NCBI GenBank assembly: GCA_028095925.1 | Contig: JAOHCW010000005.1 | Location: 1 to 64,000, forward strand | From: Aquiluna sp. | GTDB lineage: Bacteria > Actinomycetota > Actinomycetes > Actinomycetales > Microbacteriaceae | Reading direction: 5' to 3' | Length of the DNA stretch: 64,000 nt | Shown: one piece after another, positions 7,687 to 16,949 of the stretch | Position numbering within the stretch: the first letter of the stretch is position 1 | Layout of the letters: every line of letters starts with the position of its first letter | Notes under the pieces: model-generated | Databases searched by the model: none | Seen by the model: the letters and a program-made list of their open reading frames with translations, nothing else | What the model was told of the DNA's origin: nothing | Position numbers and translations under genes: made by a program

Positions 7687-8375
7687 TTGACCCTGGGGTT
7701 AGCCGTCATTTCAGATAGCGGAAGACGCTCCGCCTCCCAGGAATTGATTGGGTGATCGGAGGGGTAGCCGAGGCTCATACCGCAAACCAGCGCGTATTCA
7801 TCGGGAACCTCAAACTCTGCCTTGATGATGTCGGGATAGTTGCCGAGATACCCCTGCGCGCACGTGCCCAGGCCGCTGGCTTCGGCTGATAGCATCGCCG
7901 CTTCCATAAAAAGACCTAGGTCAAGAGTTCCAAAGTGACTAAGGCCGCGGTGAGCGAAAAAGAAGAGCGCCACCGGAGCGCCAAAGAACTCGTAGTTTCG
8001 CTGCATGAACCGAAACCTGGACTCCTTATCCGCCCTGTCGATTCCGAGGGTGTCGTAGATACCCTTGCCAACTCGCTGGCTGCGCTCAATCAGACCTGGG
8101 GGGTAGGGGGTCTCGTGGGTGTAGTCAGGGTTCATCCCCATGCCGGGGACTTCCGCATTTTCTTTGAGCCTTGAAATCAGAGCAGCGCTTATGCGGTCTC
8201 TTTGATCGCCTGTGGCGATGGCAAACATGAACGGTCTGGTGTTAGACCAGCTAGGGGCGCTCATGCCGTCTTCAAGAATGGCGGCTAGGTCAGCATCGGA
8301 GACTAAATCGGGCAAGAAGTCTCTGGTTGAACGTCTCGAGTGGGCGAGGGCGGAGAAGTCATCTTTGTTGAGCAT
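7683..8375 (-). CDS. Nitroreductase family protein
   Basis: A 230-residue FMN-dependent nitroreductase. The N-terminal RRSTRDFLPD is the usual flavin-phosphate binding RRS-x-R motif. The central LGTCAQGYLGNYPD and the C-terminal CGMSLGYPSDHPIN match the conserved flavin and dimer-interface segments. Family members reduce nitroaromatics, quinones or enones with NAD(P)H; the physiological substrate is unknown. The ATG is preceded by TAGCAT and 6 nt. The stop codon shares CTAA with the acyltransferase stop. Confidence 0.9.
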   Translation of the reverse strand: MLNKDDFSALAHSRRSTRDFLPDLVSDADLAAILEDGMSAPSWSNTRPFMFAIATGDQRDRISAALISRLKENAEVPGMGMNPDYTHETPYPPGLIERSQRVGKGIYDTLGIDRADKESRFRFMQRNYEFFGAPVALFFFAHRGLSHFGTLDLGLFMEAAMLSAEASGLGTCAQGYLGNYPDIIKAEFEVPDEYALVCGMSLGYPSDHPINSWEAERLPLSEMTANPRVN

Positions 8376-8381
8376 CTGTGA

Positions 8382-8387
8382 ATGCTA
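8382..8387 (-). promoter_or_regulatory. Leaderless -10 of the nitroreductase gene
   Basis: On the minus strand TAGCAT is followed by 6 nt and the ATG at 8375. Confidence 0.5.
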
Positions 8388-8455
8388 GCTGAGCGAGAAC
8401 CTGCAAAGCACAAAGGCGTCAGCCCGGCGGAAACAATCTAGAAATCAATCAAAAG

Positions 8456-8461
8456 TAGACT
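8456..8461 (+). promoter_or_regulatory. Leaderless -10 that sets the start of the antiporter gene
   Basis: TAGACT is followed by 6 nt and the ATG at 8468. This favours the ATG over the in-frame TTG at 8462, which would lie inside the promoter spacing. Confidence 0.5.
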
Positions 8462-8467
8462 TTGGCC

Positions 8468-10087
8468 ATGGTCGAGGGCTCCTTTGTTTCAGTCGCGCTC
8501 ATCTTGGCGCTCGCGGTAGCAGCCGGGGCTATTGCCAAGCTGCTTCGCCAGCCCGTAGTTGTCTCATTCATCATCGTCGGCATTCTTGCTGGTCCGACGG
8601 CTTTCAACCTGGTTGAGGGAGCGGAGGAAATCAGACTCTTCGCCAAATTCGGCATTGCGATACTGCTGTTTTTGGTTGGGCTAAAGCTTGATTTCCACAT
8701 GATTCGCTCTACAGGCAAGGTGGCGCTTGTGGCGGGGCTCTCACAGGTTGCCTTCACGGCGGCCGTGGGCTTTGGAATTGCGATGCTATTTGGTTTTGAG
8801 GCCACCACCGCCTTCTACATCGCCGTGGCACTGACGTTTTCTTCGACGATCATCATCATCAAGCTCATCGGCGACAAGCGAGAGCTCGATACCCTCTATG
8901 GCCGGATTGCCGTTGGAATCCTGATCGTTCAGGACATCCTGGTGGTGGCAGCAATGGTGGTAATTGTCACCATCGGAAACCCGGGCGAGGGCTCGGTAGT
9001 GACAGATCTGGTTGTGACCCTTGCCTCGAGCGCGGTGTTCTTGGGCGTTATCGCGTTTGCATCGAAGTTTGTGCTTGAGAAGGTGCTGGACTGGATCTCA
9101 AAGAGCCCGGAGCTTACTTTGCTGTTTGGGGTGGCATGGGCAATCGTGCTGGCAGCGATCAGCATTCTCATTGGCTTGAGCATGGAAATCGGCGCCTTTG
9201 TTGCCGGAGTCTCGCTCGCCTCCACCGCTTACCGAGAGAGCCTTGGCGCTCGCATGGTCTCCCTCAGGGACGTCATGCTGCTGTTCTTCTTTATTGAATT
9301 GGGCGCATCGCTAACCTTCGCTGATGCGTTGGGTCAGTTGTGGCCAGCAATCGTGCTCTCGGTGTTTGTGCTGGTCGGCAAGCCGCTGATTGTCTTTGCC
9401 ATCATGGGCTGGATGGGTTATCGATCGATCACCTCTTTCCGAACCGGAGTCGCACTGGCTCAGATTTCCGAGTTCTCTCTGATTTTGATTGCCCTGGGAT
9501 ACTCCCTGGGCCAGGTGGACTCTGCGGTTCTGAGCCTTGTGACGCTTGTTGCGGTGTTCACTATCACCGTTTCGAGCTACCTAATCCTCTACACGGACAA
9601 ACTGTTCCCGCTAATGCAGGGTTTCATGCACCTGTTTGAACGAGGTAAGGCGAGTGCTGTTGACGAAGAGAGCCAGTCATTGAGCTTCGATGCAATTGTC
9701 ATCGGCTCTGGCAGGTTTGGCACCGAAGTGATTTCCGGGCTAATTTCCTCTGGCTCTTCTGTGCTGGCAGTAGATCTTGATCCTGATGCTCTGGCAAGAG
9801 CCAGGGAGCTCGGGGCGGAGACTCTGTTTGGAGATGTTGGCGACCCTGATTTTGCCAAGATGCTCCCGATCCATCAGACCGGCACCCTTATCTGCACGGC
9901 CCCCGACAGGTCCACAAACACCCTGCTGCTGGAGAGCCTCAAGTCTCTGGACTACGGGGGCGACCTCTACCTAACGGCCCTAGACAACCAGACGGCCGAG
10001 ATGTTTGCCAAAGAGGACCGGGTAACCACAATTAGGCCGCTGAAGATGGCGGCAAATCGAATCGTGAAACAGCTAAAGGGCAACTAG
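8468..10087 (+). CDS. CPA2 cation:proton antiporter with TrkA-N domain (KefB/C-like)
   Basis: A 539-residue protein. Residues ~1-380 form 11-13 membrane helices of the sodium/hydrogen exchanger fold, with LRQPVVVSFIIVGILAGP near the start and FIELGASLTFAD in the middle. Residues from about 400 form a cytoplasmic RCK/TrkA-N domain with the nucleotide motif VIGSGRFG followed by AVDLD. Such proteins exchange K+ or Na+ for H+ under nucleotide or redox control. It is followed with no gap by a small membrane protein gene. Confidence 0.9.
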   Translation: MVEGSFVSVALILALAVAAGAIAKLLRQPVVVSFIIVGILAGPTAFNLVEGAEEIRLFAKFGIAILLFLVGLKLDFHMIRSTGKVALVAGLSQVAFTAAVGFGIAMLFGFEATTAFYIAVALTFSSTIIIIKLIGDKRELDTLYGRIAVGILIVQDILVVAAMVVIVTIGNPGEGSVVTDLVVTLASSAVFLGVIAFASKFVLEKVLDWISKSPELTLLFGVAWAIVLAAISILIGLSMEIGAFVAGVSLASTAYRESLGARMVSLRDVMLLFFFIELGASLTFADALGQLWPAIVLSVFVLVGKPLIVFAIMGWMGYRSITSFRTGVALAQISEFSLILIALGYSLGQVDSAVLSLVTLVAVFTITVSSYLILYTDKLFPLMQGFMHLFERGKASAVDEESQSLSFDAIVIGSGRFGTEVISGLISSGSSVLAVDLDPDALARARELGAETLFGDVGDPDFAKMLPIHQTGTLICTAPDRSTNTLLLESLKSLDYGGDLYLTALDNQTAEMFAKEDRVTTIRPLKMAANRIVKQLKGN

Positions 10088-10336
10088 TTGGAGGACCTAG
10101 CTACTTTCGTCGCCTATTTGTTTATTGCCCTGGGTGTCATTTCACTTCTCAACATCGGGCTAGCGATCCTGGCTCGAAGGCAGAAAATCAGGCTTTGGGT
10201 GGGGCATGTTTCCAACACGATTGTTGGCCTAATCGCGATTTGGTGCATTTCCATAGCCTGGCCACTTGCCATGTTTCCTCTGGTCTCCCTCGCGGTCTCT
10301 TCAATTACCCTTACCTGGCCAAAATCAAGTAAATAG
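10088..10336 (+). CDS. Small membrane protein linked to the antiporter
   Basis: An 82-residue protein with about two hydrophobic segments. It starts with TTG immediately after the antiporter TAG stop, with AAAGGG as a possible ribosome binding site inside the antiporter end. No family is recognised. The zero-base spacing suggests translational coupling and perhaps an accessory role to the antiporter, which is inference from position only. Confidence 0.55.
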   Translation: MEDLATFVAYLFIALGVISLLNIGLAILARRQKIRLWVGHVSNTIVGLIAIWCISIAWPLAMFPLVSLAVSSITLTWPKSSK

Positions 10337-10359
10337 CCCCTAGACAAATCCAGTAACCT
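10331..10359 (+). promoter_or_regulatory. Promoter of the HicB-like gene
   Basis: TAGACA (10331-10336), 17-bp spacer, TAACCT (10354-10359), then 6 nt to the ATG at 10366. This is the best two-element leaderless promoter I could place in the window. Confidence 0.55.
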
Positions 10360-10365
10360 ATCTTC

Positions 10366-10740
10366 ATGGAGATTTCTGCGGAGTGCGAGCGCAAGGCGGG
10401 GCTTTGGGAGGTCAAGGTTCCTCAGCTTGGCGATTTGGTGTTTTCCTCGCGTCGTCTAGATAGTGCCACGGAGCAAATCAAAGACTTGGTTCATGAGAAC
10501 CAGGGCGTTGAGCGCTGCGACATAATCGTCAAAATTGAGACCAGCCTGCCCGGAATCGTCTGTGACCTTGAGGCTGCTCAGGAGAAGATGCTCGAGTCCA
10601 GGCGGCTGCAGGAGCAAGCCTCTAAAGAAATCAGGGACATTGTCGCAAGGCTCAGATCCCAGGGTTTAAGCATGCGAGACATTGGAGTTTTGCTACAAAT
10701 CTCGCCGCAGCGGGTGGCGCAGCTAACCGAGAGCGTTTAG
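10366..10740 (+). CDS. HicB-like/HTH regulator without a partner toxin
   Basis: A 124-residue soluble protein. The N-terminal ~50 residues (AECERKAGLWEVKVPQLGD and following) resemble the partially degraded RNase-H fold of HicB antitoxins. A helical linker follows, and the C-terminal GLSMRDIGVLLQISPQRVAQL reads as a helix-turn-helix. No HicA-like small basic toxin lies on either side, so it is an orphan or a transcription factor derived from an antitoxin. The crotonase gene follows 4 nt later and is probably co-transcribed. Confidence 0.7.
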   Translation: MEISAECERKAGLWEVKVPQLGDLVFSSRRLDSATEQIKDLVHENQGVERCDIIVKIETSLPGIVCDLEAAQEKMLESRRLQEQASKEIRDIVARLRSQGLSMRDIGVLLQISPQRVAQLTESV

Positions 10741-10744
10741 CCTC

Positions 10745-11524
10745 TTGGTTGTGTCTCAGAAGATAACCACCGAACAGCGCGGCCATCTATTTCTAATTGG
10801 CCTCAATCGCCCCGAAAAGATGAATGCAGCAGACGAGCAGCTGCTGCATGAGCTATCGCTTGCCTATGGTGAGCTCGACAGAAACAAGGAACTGAGAGTC
10901 GGCGTCGTGTTTGCACACGGCGAACACTTCACCGCAGGACTAGATCTTTTTGACGTGGGACCAAAGATGCAAAAGGGAAAGCTTCAAATGGTTCCTCAGG
11001 GCGGACTAGACCCATGGGGCATCTCCACAAAGCAGGTGAGTAAGCCGGTAGTGATGGCAACTCGCGGCACCTGCTACACCCTCGGGGTCGAACTCGCACT
11101 TGCGAGCGATGTTGTTATTGCGGCAAATGATTCCAAGTTTGGTCAGCTAGAGGTCTCAAGAGCAATCCTCCCCTTTGGGGGAGGAACCATAAGGTTGCCG
11201 CAGGTTGCAGGTCACGCTCGTGCCATGCGCTACCTCCTAACCGGAGATCGCTGGGGTGCCCAGGAGGCACTCGAGATGAACATGATTAACGAGATTGTCG
11301 AGCCGGGCGAGGAGCTTGAAAGAGCTCTGGAGCTTGCTCAGTCAATCGCTGACCAGGCACCGCTTGCGGTTCAAGCGACCTTGGAATCCGCGCGAGCCGC
11401 AGACAAAGAGGCAGAGAAGGCCAACCTCTTCCCACGGCTTGCTGGGCTTATGGGGACCAAGGACGTGGCGCGGGGAATGAAGGCTTTCGTCACCAAGAAG
11501 CAAGCAAAATTCAAGGGTGACTAA
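10745..11524 (+). CDS. Enoyl-CoA hydratase/isomerase family protein (crotonase)
   Basis: A 259-residue crotonase-fold protein. The oxyanion-hole segments are GEHFTAGLDLFDV near residue 60 and TRGTCYTLGVELALASDV near residue 105. FGQLEVSRAILPFGGGTIRLPQ is the region that carries acid/base residues in hydratases. A TTG start at 10745 or the GTG at 10751 is possible. It lies 153 bp upstream of the beta-oxidation operon and probably feeds the same pathway; the exact acyl-CoA substrate is unknown. Confidence 0.88.
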   Translation: MVVSQKITTEQRGHLFLIGLNRPEKMNAADEQLLHELSLAYGELDRNKELRVGVVFAHGEHFTAGLDLFDVGPKMQKGKLQMVPQGGLDPWGISTKQVSKPVVMATRGTCYTLGVELALASDVVIAANDSKFGQLEVSRAILPFGGGTIRLPQVAGHARAMRYLLTGDRWGAQEALEMNMINEIVEPGEELERALELAQSIADQAPLAVQATLESARAADKEAEKANLFPRLAGLMGTKDVARGMKAFVTKKQAKFKGD

Positions 11525-11551
11525 TTAGTCAAACCATCTAATTATTAAGTT

Positions 11552-11593
11552 CTAATTTGTAGGATATCTACATACATAACAGCATCAAATTAG
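11552..11593. promoter_or_regulatory. Inverted repeat upstream of the beta-oxidation operon, candidate operator
   Basis: Perfect 8-bp arms CTAATTTG (11552-11559) and CAAATTAG (11586-11593) enclose 26 AT-rich bases, which contain GTAG-GATAT-CTAC. This is the most AT-rich part of the 153-bp spacer before the acyl-CoA oxidase gene. A repressor sensing acyl-CoA could bind here; no regulator gene is adjacent. Confidence 0.35.
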
Positions 11594-11677
11594 TTCCTTT
11601 TGTCGCCCGTCACGAATTAATCTCAGGTTGCTATTCCAGCTTGAAATTGGGGAGTTGACTAGTGTCGGAGGCCAACC

Positions 11678-13639
11678 ATGAATCTCAATGAAGACATTCA
11701 ATTAGACGTAGCCGAAGTGGGCGAGAAAATCCTCGGCCGGTGGGCAGAGATCAGACGCCACACCCGAAGCGTCATCGAAGATAAAGAGCTTTTCAAGCCA
11801 GAGGGCGCCTCGATGGAGAAGCATCGAGAGTGGGCGTTGAAGTCGCTCAAGACTCTTGTGAAGGAAAACGCAACGCAGTACGGATTTCCGAAAGAGCTCG
11901 GAGGCCAGCGTAATCCGGGAGGCTCACTATCCAGCTTTGAGGAGCTCATTCTTGGCGATGCCTCACTGCAAATAAAGTTCGGTGTCCAGTGGGGGCTGTT
12001 TGGATCGGCAATCCTAAACCTGGGCACCGATTACCATCACAAGACATTCCTTCCAGGGGTCACCAGGCTAGACACACCGGGCTGCTTCGCGATGACTGAG
12101 ACCGGCCATGGCTCAGATGTAGCATCCATCGGCACCACTGCCACCTACGACCCAGCAACTCAGGAGTTTGTGGTTCACACACCTGACCGCCATAGCTATA
12201 AGGACTACATCGGCAATGCCGCCCTGCACGGCGAGGCGGCGGTCGTCTTTGCCCAGCTCTACACCGAGGGGGAGAACCAGGGGGTTCATGCTTTCTTTGT
12301 TCCGCTGCGTAAGCGCGGCAAGCTCCTTCCGGGGGTGGGCGCTGAGGACGATGGACTAAAGGGCGGCCTGAACGGCATCGACAATGGACGGCTTTTCTTT
12401 AACCAGGTGCGGATTCCAAGAGCGAACTTGCTAAACCGCTACGCAGATGTCGAACCAGACGGAACCTACACATCGATTATTGAGAACAAGGGCCGCAGGT
12501 TCTTCACACAGCTTGGAGCTTTGGTGCAGGGACGAGTGTCCCTGACGGGCGCGGTTACAAACGCTCAAAAGCTGGCTCTGGATATTGCTGTCCGCTATTC
12601 ACTTGCCCGCAAGCAGTTCCACGGAAGCGATGGTGAAGAGACCACTTTGCTCGACTATGGTCGCCACCAGCGCAGGCTGATACCGCTGATTGCCCGCACC
12701 TATGCTCAGATCTTCACTCACCAAGAAATGCTCAACCAATATCACGCGGTCTTCACTGGCGAGAATGACACAGACGAGGCTCGCTCAGATCTTGAGACGG
12801 TCTCAGCCGCCGCCAAGGCGCTGAGTTCTTGGTATTCGCTGAACACGGTGCAGGAGTGCCGAGAGGCCTGTGGTGGACAGGGTTTCATGGCTGAGCACCG
12901 CCTCACCGGGCTCAGGGCAGATCTTGATGTCTATGTCACCTTTGAGGGAGATAACAACGTCATGCTGCAGCTGGTTGCCAAGCGCCTTCTGGGCGACTAC
13001 GCGAAGGCCTTCAAGTCACCCGACTTTGGAACTCTCGCGCAGTATGTTGCCGGACAGGTTGGAGAGGCCACTATCAACCGTGGAGGGCTGAGGGGCCTAG
13101 CTCAAAACATCGTGGACTTCGGCTCTACCGCCCGCTCGGTTGGCTATGTGAAGGACGAGGAGCACCAGCACCAGCTTCTAACCGACCGCGTTCACACCAT
13201 GGTCGCGAACATTGCCAACAAGCTAAAGGCCGCCGGTAGTGACAAGAGTAAGCAGGCCGAGCTCTTCAACCGCTACCAAAACGATCTCATCAAGGCAGCA
13301 AAGGCGCATGCCGAGCTGATCATGTGGGAGGCCTTCACCTCAGCGCTAAAGACAATCAAGGACGAAGATTCTCTGAAGATCCTGACTTGGCTCAGGGACC
13401 TGTACGGCTTCGGGCTGCTTGAGGAAAACCTTGATTGGTACCTGATCAACGGCCGACTCTCAGCCGCAAGAGCCGAGGCGATCACCGAATACATCGACAC
13501 CAGGCTGCTTCCAAGACTCAAGCCTCATGCTGAGAGCCTGGTAGATGCATTTGAGCTTTCGCCTGGACTAGTCAGAACCACTCTTGCCCGCGATGAGGCA
13601 GCCAGGCAGGCTAGTCGCAAGAACCTAGTGAGGAACTAA
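11678..13639 (+). CDS. Acyl-CoA oxidase/dehydrogenase family enzyme
   Basis: A 653-residue protein, longer than simple acyl-CoA dehydrogenases (~390) and close to the acyl-CoA oxidase size. CFAMTETGHGSDVASIGTTA is the flavin-binding segment, and ACGGQGFMAEHRL and YVTFEGDNNVMLQL match acyl-CoA oxidase conserved blocks. It catalyses the first desaturation of beta-oxidation; if a true oxidase it passes electrons to O2 and makes H2O2. GGAGG precedes the ATG. It is the first gene of a three-gene operon: thiolase follows directly at the stop codon, then FadB. Confidence 0.92.
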   Translation: MNLNEDIQLDVAEVGEKILGRWAEIRRHTRSVIEDKELFKPEGASMEKHREWALKSLKTLVKENATQYGFPKELGGQRNPGGSLSSFEELILGDASLQIKFGVQWGLFGSAILNLGTDYHHKTFLPGVTRLDTPGCFAMTETGHGSDVASIGTTATYDPATQEFVVHTPDRHSYKDYIGNAALHGEAAVVFAQLYTEGENQGVHAFFVPLRKRGKLLPGVGAEDDGLKGGLNGIDNGRLFFNQVRIPRANLLNRYADVEPDGTYTSIIENKGRRFFTQLGALVQGRVSLTGAVTNAQKLALDIAVRYSLARKQFHGSDGEETTLLDYGRHQRRLIPLIARTYAQIFTHQEMLNQYHAVFTGENDTDEARSDLETVSAAAKALSSWYSLNTVQECREACGGQGFMAEHRLTGLRADLDVYVTFEGDNNVMLQLVAKRLLGDYAKAFKSPDFGTLAQYVAGQVGEATINRGGLRGLAQNIVDFGSTARSVGYVKDEEHQHQLLTDRVHTMVANIANKLKAAGSDKSKQAELFNRYQNDLIKAAKAHAELIMWEAFTSALKTIKDEDSLKILTWLRDLYGFGLLEENLDWYLINGRLSAARAEAITEYIDTRLLPRLKPHAESLVDAFELSPGLVRTTLARDEAARQASRKNLVRN

Positions 13640-14827
13640 ATGCAGACCCAAGACGTCTACTTCATAGATGGTGTTCGAACACCCTTTGGTAAGGCGGGTG
13701 AGAAGGGCGTCTACTGGAAGACCAGGGCCGATGACCTCGTAGTTAAGGCAATGATCGGTCTTCTCGAGCGTCACCCAGACCTACCCAAAGAGGCCATCGA
13801 CGATGTCGCCATTGCGGCGGCGACTCAATACGGTGACCAGGGCTTGCAGATCGGAAGGTCCGCGAGCATCCTTGCCGGCTTGCCGCTGACGGTGCCCGGA
13901 TATTCAATTGACCGCTGGTGCGCAGGAGCTATGACCTCTGTGACCACAACCGCGAGCGCAATCGGTATTGGTGCCTACGACATCGCTCTTGCCGGGGGTG
14001 TCGAGCACATGGGCCACCACCCCATGGGTGAGGGTGCGGACCCAAACCCAAGATTCCTGGCGGAAAAGCTCGTTGACCCAAGCGCCATGAACATGGGTAA
14101 CACCGCTGAGAAGATCCACGATCGTTTCCCACACCTCACCAAAGAGCGAAGCGACGCCTTCGCCGTGGCGAGCCAGCAGAAAGCGGCCAAGGCCTATGAA
14201 GAGGGCAAGATTCAAAAAGACCTGATACCGGTATCGGCAGCCAGCGACACTGGTTGGAACCTGGTCACCACAGACGAACTTCTCAGACCAGAGTCAACCC
14301 TTGAGGGCATGAAGGACCTAAAGACCCCATTCAGACCCCACGGCAAAGTAACCGCTGGCAATGCATCACCACTGACCGACGGCGCCACCATGTCGTTAAT
14401 TGCCGGCGAAGGCGCAGTTAAGAAGTACGGCCTAAAGCCAAAGATGAAGATGGTTAGCTTTGCTTTCGCGGGAGTAGAGCCAGAGATCATGGGAATCGGC
14501 CCAATACCGGCAACCGAAAAGGCACTGGATAAGGCTGGGCTGAAGATGGACGACATCGGGCTCATAGAGATAAACGAGGCTTTTGCAATCCAGGTGTTGA
14601 GTTTTGTCGATCACTTTGGACTTGCAGACGATGACCCAAAGATCAACCCGTGGGGTGGAGCGATAGCGATGGGGCATCCCCTTGCATCCTCAGGAGTCAG
14701 GCTGATGAATCAGCTGGCAAGGCACTTCGAAGAAAACCCCAACGTCCGCTATGGAATGACGACTATGTGCATCGGCCTAGGTATGGGCGGCACGGTCATC
14801 TGGGAAAACTCAAACTACAAAGGCTAA
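13640..14827 (+). CDS. fadA: Acetyl-CoA acyltransferase (3-ketoacyl-CoA thiolase)
   Basis: A 395-residue thiolase. The nucleophilic Cys lies in SIDRWCAGAMTSV near residue 91. The conserved NEAFAIQVL, GGAIAMGHPLASSG (His) and MCIGLGMGGTVIWE (second Cys) are all present. It carries out the last step of beta-oxidation, releasing acetyl-CoA. It begins immediately after the acyl-CoA oxidase TAA and is followed by FadB after 4 nt, so the three enzymes are stoichiometrically linked. Confidence 0.95.
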   Translation: MQTQDVYFIDGVRTPFGKAGEKGVYWKTRADDLVVKAMIGLLERHPDLPKEAIDDVAIAAATQYGDQGLQIGRSASILAGLPLTVPGYSIDRWCAGAMTSVTTTASAIGIGAYDIALAGGVEHMGHHPMGEGADPNPRFLAEKLVDPSAMNMGNTAEKIHDRFPHLTKERSDAFAVASQQKAAKAYEEGKIQKDLIPVSAASDTGWNLVTTDELLRPESTLEGMKDLKTPFRPHGKVTAGNASPLTDGATMSLIAGEGAVKKYGLKPKMKMVSFAFAGVEPEIMGIGPIPATEKALDKAGLKMDDIGLIEINEAFAIQVLSFVDHFGLADDDPKINPWGGAIAMGHPLASSGVRLMNQLARHFEENPNVRYGMTTMCIGLGMGGTVIWENSNYKG

Positions 14828-14831
14828 ATAA

Positions 14832-16949
14832 ATGGAAAAGTACGCGCCACTTTTGGAGGCGGATGACGAAGTCGTCACGCACTCCTACGTCTCGGATGTA
14901 AAGATGCCGTCGGGCAGGACTATCGCCCTGATAACCCTCGACAACGGCAAGGACCACACCAGGCCCAACACCCTTGGCCCTCACACACTCCTGCAGTTCG
15001 CCCAGAACCTGGATGAGCTCAAGGAGCGCGCCAAGAAGAAGGAAATCCATGGTGTGGCGGTAACAGGGAAGCCCTACTTCCTTGCAGCCGGAGCCGACCT
15101 CTCTCACGTCCAGGACATCAAAGAGCGCAAGATCGGCAGACTCATAGCCGAGCTAGGTCACTACTCTCTTGAAAAACTGGATCAGCTTGGAGTCCCAAGC
15201 TTTGTTTTCATTAACGGACTGGCCTTAGGCGGTGGTCTCGAGATTGCGCTTAATGCCAACTACCGAACCATCAACGAGACCGCTCCAGCGGTTGCATTGC
15301 CGGAGGTCTTCATTGGCCTGATTCCGGGTTGGGGTGGCGCATACCTGCTCCCAAACCTGATTGGAATTCGTAACTCACTCAAGGTCATACTCGAAAACCC
15401 GCTCAAGCAAAACAGGATGCTAAAGCCCCAGGAGGTTTTGGAGCTGGGCATCGCCGACAAGATGTTTGGCTCAGCAAGGTTCCTAGAGGAGTCTCTTGCT
15501 TGGGCCGACGAAGTAATCGGAGGCAAGAAGGTAAAGCGCAAGCATGAGCCTGGCGCCGTTGAAAAGGCGACTATGTGGGGGCCAGCCATATCTATCGCCC
15601 GCTCGACGGTTGAGGAGAAGCTCGGCAAGGTGCCGCTTTCTCCATACCTAGCTCTTGATCTAATCGCCGCCGCCAAGAGCGGAAGCAAAGAAGCAGCTTT
15701 TAGGCGTGAGGACGACGCAATTGAGGAGCTCATTGCCTCGGATCAGTTCCGCGCATCTATCTATGCATTCAACCTTGTTCAAAAGCATGCGAAAAAGCCA
15801 AGCGGAGCTCCCGACAAGGCCCTTGCTAGAAAAGTGAGCAAGGTTGGTGTCCTAGGGGCGGGCTTGATGGCCTCCCAGTTCGCACTGTTGTTCCTTCGCA
15901 GGCTCGAGGTTCCGGTTGTAATAACCGACGTCTCCCAAGACCGCATCGACAAGGGCATCGAATACATCACCTCAGAGCTAGACAAGCTCGTGGAAAAAGG
16001 CCGCCTTAGCCAGGACAACCGCAACCGCTACGTCGGTAACCTCTCCGGCTCCCTCGATTACGCGGCATTTGCCGATTGCGACTGGGTAATCGAGGCGGTC
16101 TTCGAGGAGCTAAAGATCAAGCAAGAGGTCTTTGCCAAGATCGAGGAGGTTGTGAGCGAGGAGTGCATCTTGGCCACCAACACCTCATCGCTCTCGGTTG
16201 ACGCAATGGCCAAGAGCCTCAAGCACCCAGGGCGTCTAGTTGGCTTCCACTTCTTCAACCCCGTCGCGGTTATGCCTCTAGTTGAGGTGGTTAGAGCCAA
16301 GAAGAGTTCGGACGAGGCCGTGGCAACAGCGATGGAGGTCGCGAAGAACCTGAGAAAGACCGCGGTTATCACGTCTGATTCTGCGGGCTTTGTTGTCAAC
16401 CGCCTGCTGGGCTACCTCCTTGGCGAGGCAATGCGAGCCGTTGACGAAGGGGCCAGCTTTGAAGAGGTCGCTTCTGCGATCGCCCCGCTGGGACTGCCAA
16501 TGAACCCATTCGACCTACTGGAGCTGGTTGGCCTCAAAGTGGGAGCCCACGTGCTGGACTCGATGCACGCATTCAACAAAGAGCGTTTCTATGCAAGTGA
16601 GAATCTCCACAAGCTAGCCGAGCACGGCAAGCTGCTTGAGCGCGATGCCAAGGGCAAGATCAAGGGCTACGACAAGAAGGCCATGGAAATTGTCGCTGGC
16701 GGAAAAAACGCCAGAAGCGCCGCCGAGATCTTTGAGTCGGTGCAGGTTGGCCTCGCCAAAGAAGTAAAGCTAATGCTGGAGGAGAAGGTTGTCCAGACTC
16801 CACAGGATATTGACCTATGCATGATCATGGGTGCTGCGTGGCCGTTCCATCTAGGGGGAATAACGCCATACCTAGATAGAAGTGGTGCGAGTGAGAAGGC
16901 CTTTGGGGGTTCATTCCACGAGCCAATGATTATTGGGGTTAGGGACTAG
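14832..16949 (+). CDS. fadB: Fatty-acid oxidation complex alpha subunit (enoyl-CoA hydratase + 3-hydroxyacyl-CoA dehydrogenase)
   Basis: A 705-residue bifunctional protein. The N-terminal crotonase domain (about 1-290) has VTGKPYFLAAGADLSHV and NGLALGGGLEIAL. The NAD-binding 3-hydroxyacyl-CoA dehydrogenase domain starts near residue 335 with KVGVLGAGLMASQ. HFFNPVAVMPLVEVV contains the catalytic His, and a C-terminal domain begins with DSAGFVVNRLLG. With the oxidase and FadA it completes a beta-oxidation cycle in one operon. Its TAG overlaps the convergent Gfo/Idh stop by 4 bp. Confidence 0.95.
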   Translation: MEKYAPLLEADDEVVTHSYVSDVKMPSGRTIALITLDNGKDHTRPNTLGPHTLLQFAQNLDELKERAKKKEIHGVAVTGKPYFLAAGADLSHVQDIKERKIGRLIAELGHYSLEKLDQLGVPSFVFINGLALGGGLEIALNANYRTINETAPAVALPEVFIGLIPGWGGAYLLPNLIGIRNSLKVILENPLKQNRMLKPQEVLELGIADKMFGSARFLEESLAWADEVIGGKKVKRKHEPGAVEKATMWGPAISIARSTVEEKLGKVPLSPYLALDLIAAAKSGSKEAAFRREDDAIEELIASDQFRASIYAFNLVQKHAKKPSGAPDKALARKVSKVGVLGAGLMASQFALLFLRRLEVPVVITDVSQDRIDKGIEYITSELDKLVEKGRLSQDNRNRYVGNLSGSLDYAAFADCDWVIEAVFEELKIKQEVFAKIEEVVSEECILATNTSSLSVDAMAKSLKHPGRLVGFHFFNPVAVMPLVEVVRAKKSSDEAVATAMEVAKNLRKTAVITSDSAGFVVNRLLGYLLGEAMRAVDEGASFEEVASAIAPLGLPMNPFDLLELVGLKVGAHVLDSMHAFNKERFYASENLHKLAEHGKLLERDAKGKIKGYDKKAMEIVAGGKNARSAAEIFESVQVGLAKEVKLMLEEKVVQTPQDIDLCMIMGAAWPFHLGGITPYLDRSGASEKAFGGSFHEPMIIGVRD

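Noticed and set aside
10745-11524. Crotonase gene as first gene of the FadB operon.
   Set aside because: A 153-bp AT-rich spacer with an inverted repeat separates it from the oxidase gene. It more likely follows the HicB-like gene's promoter.
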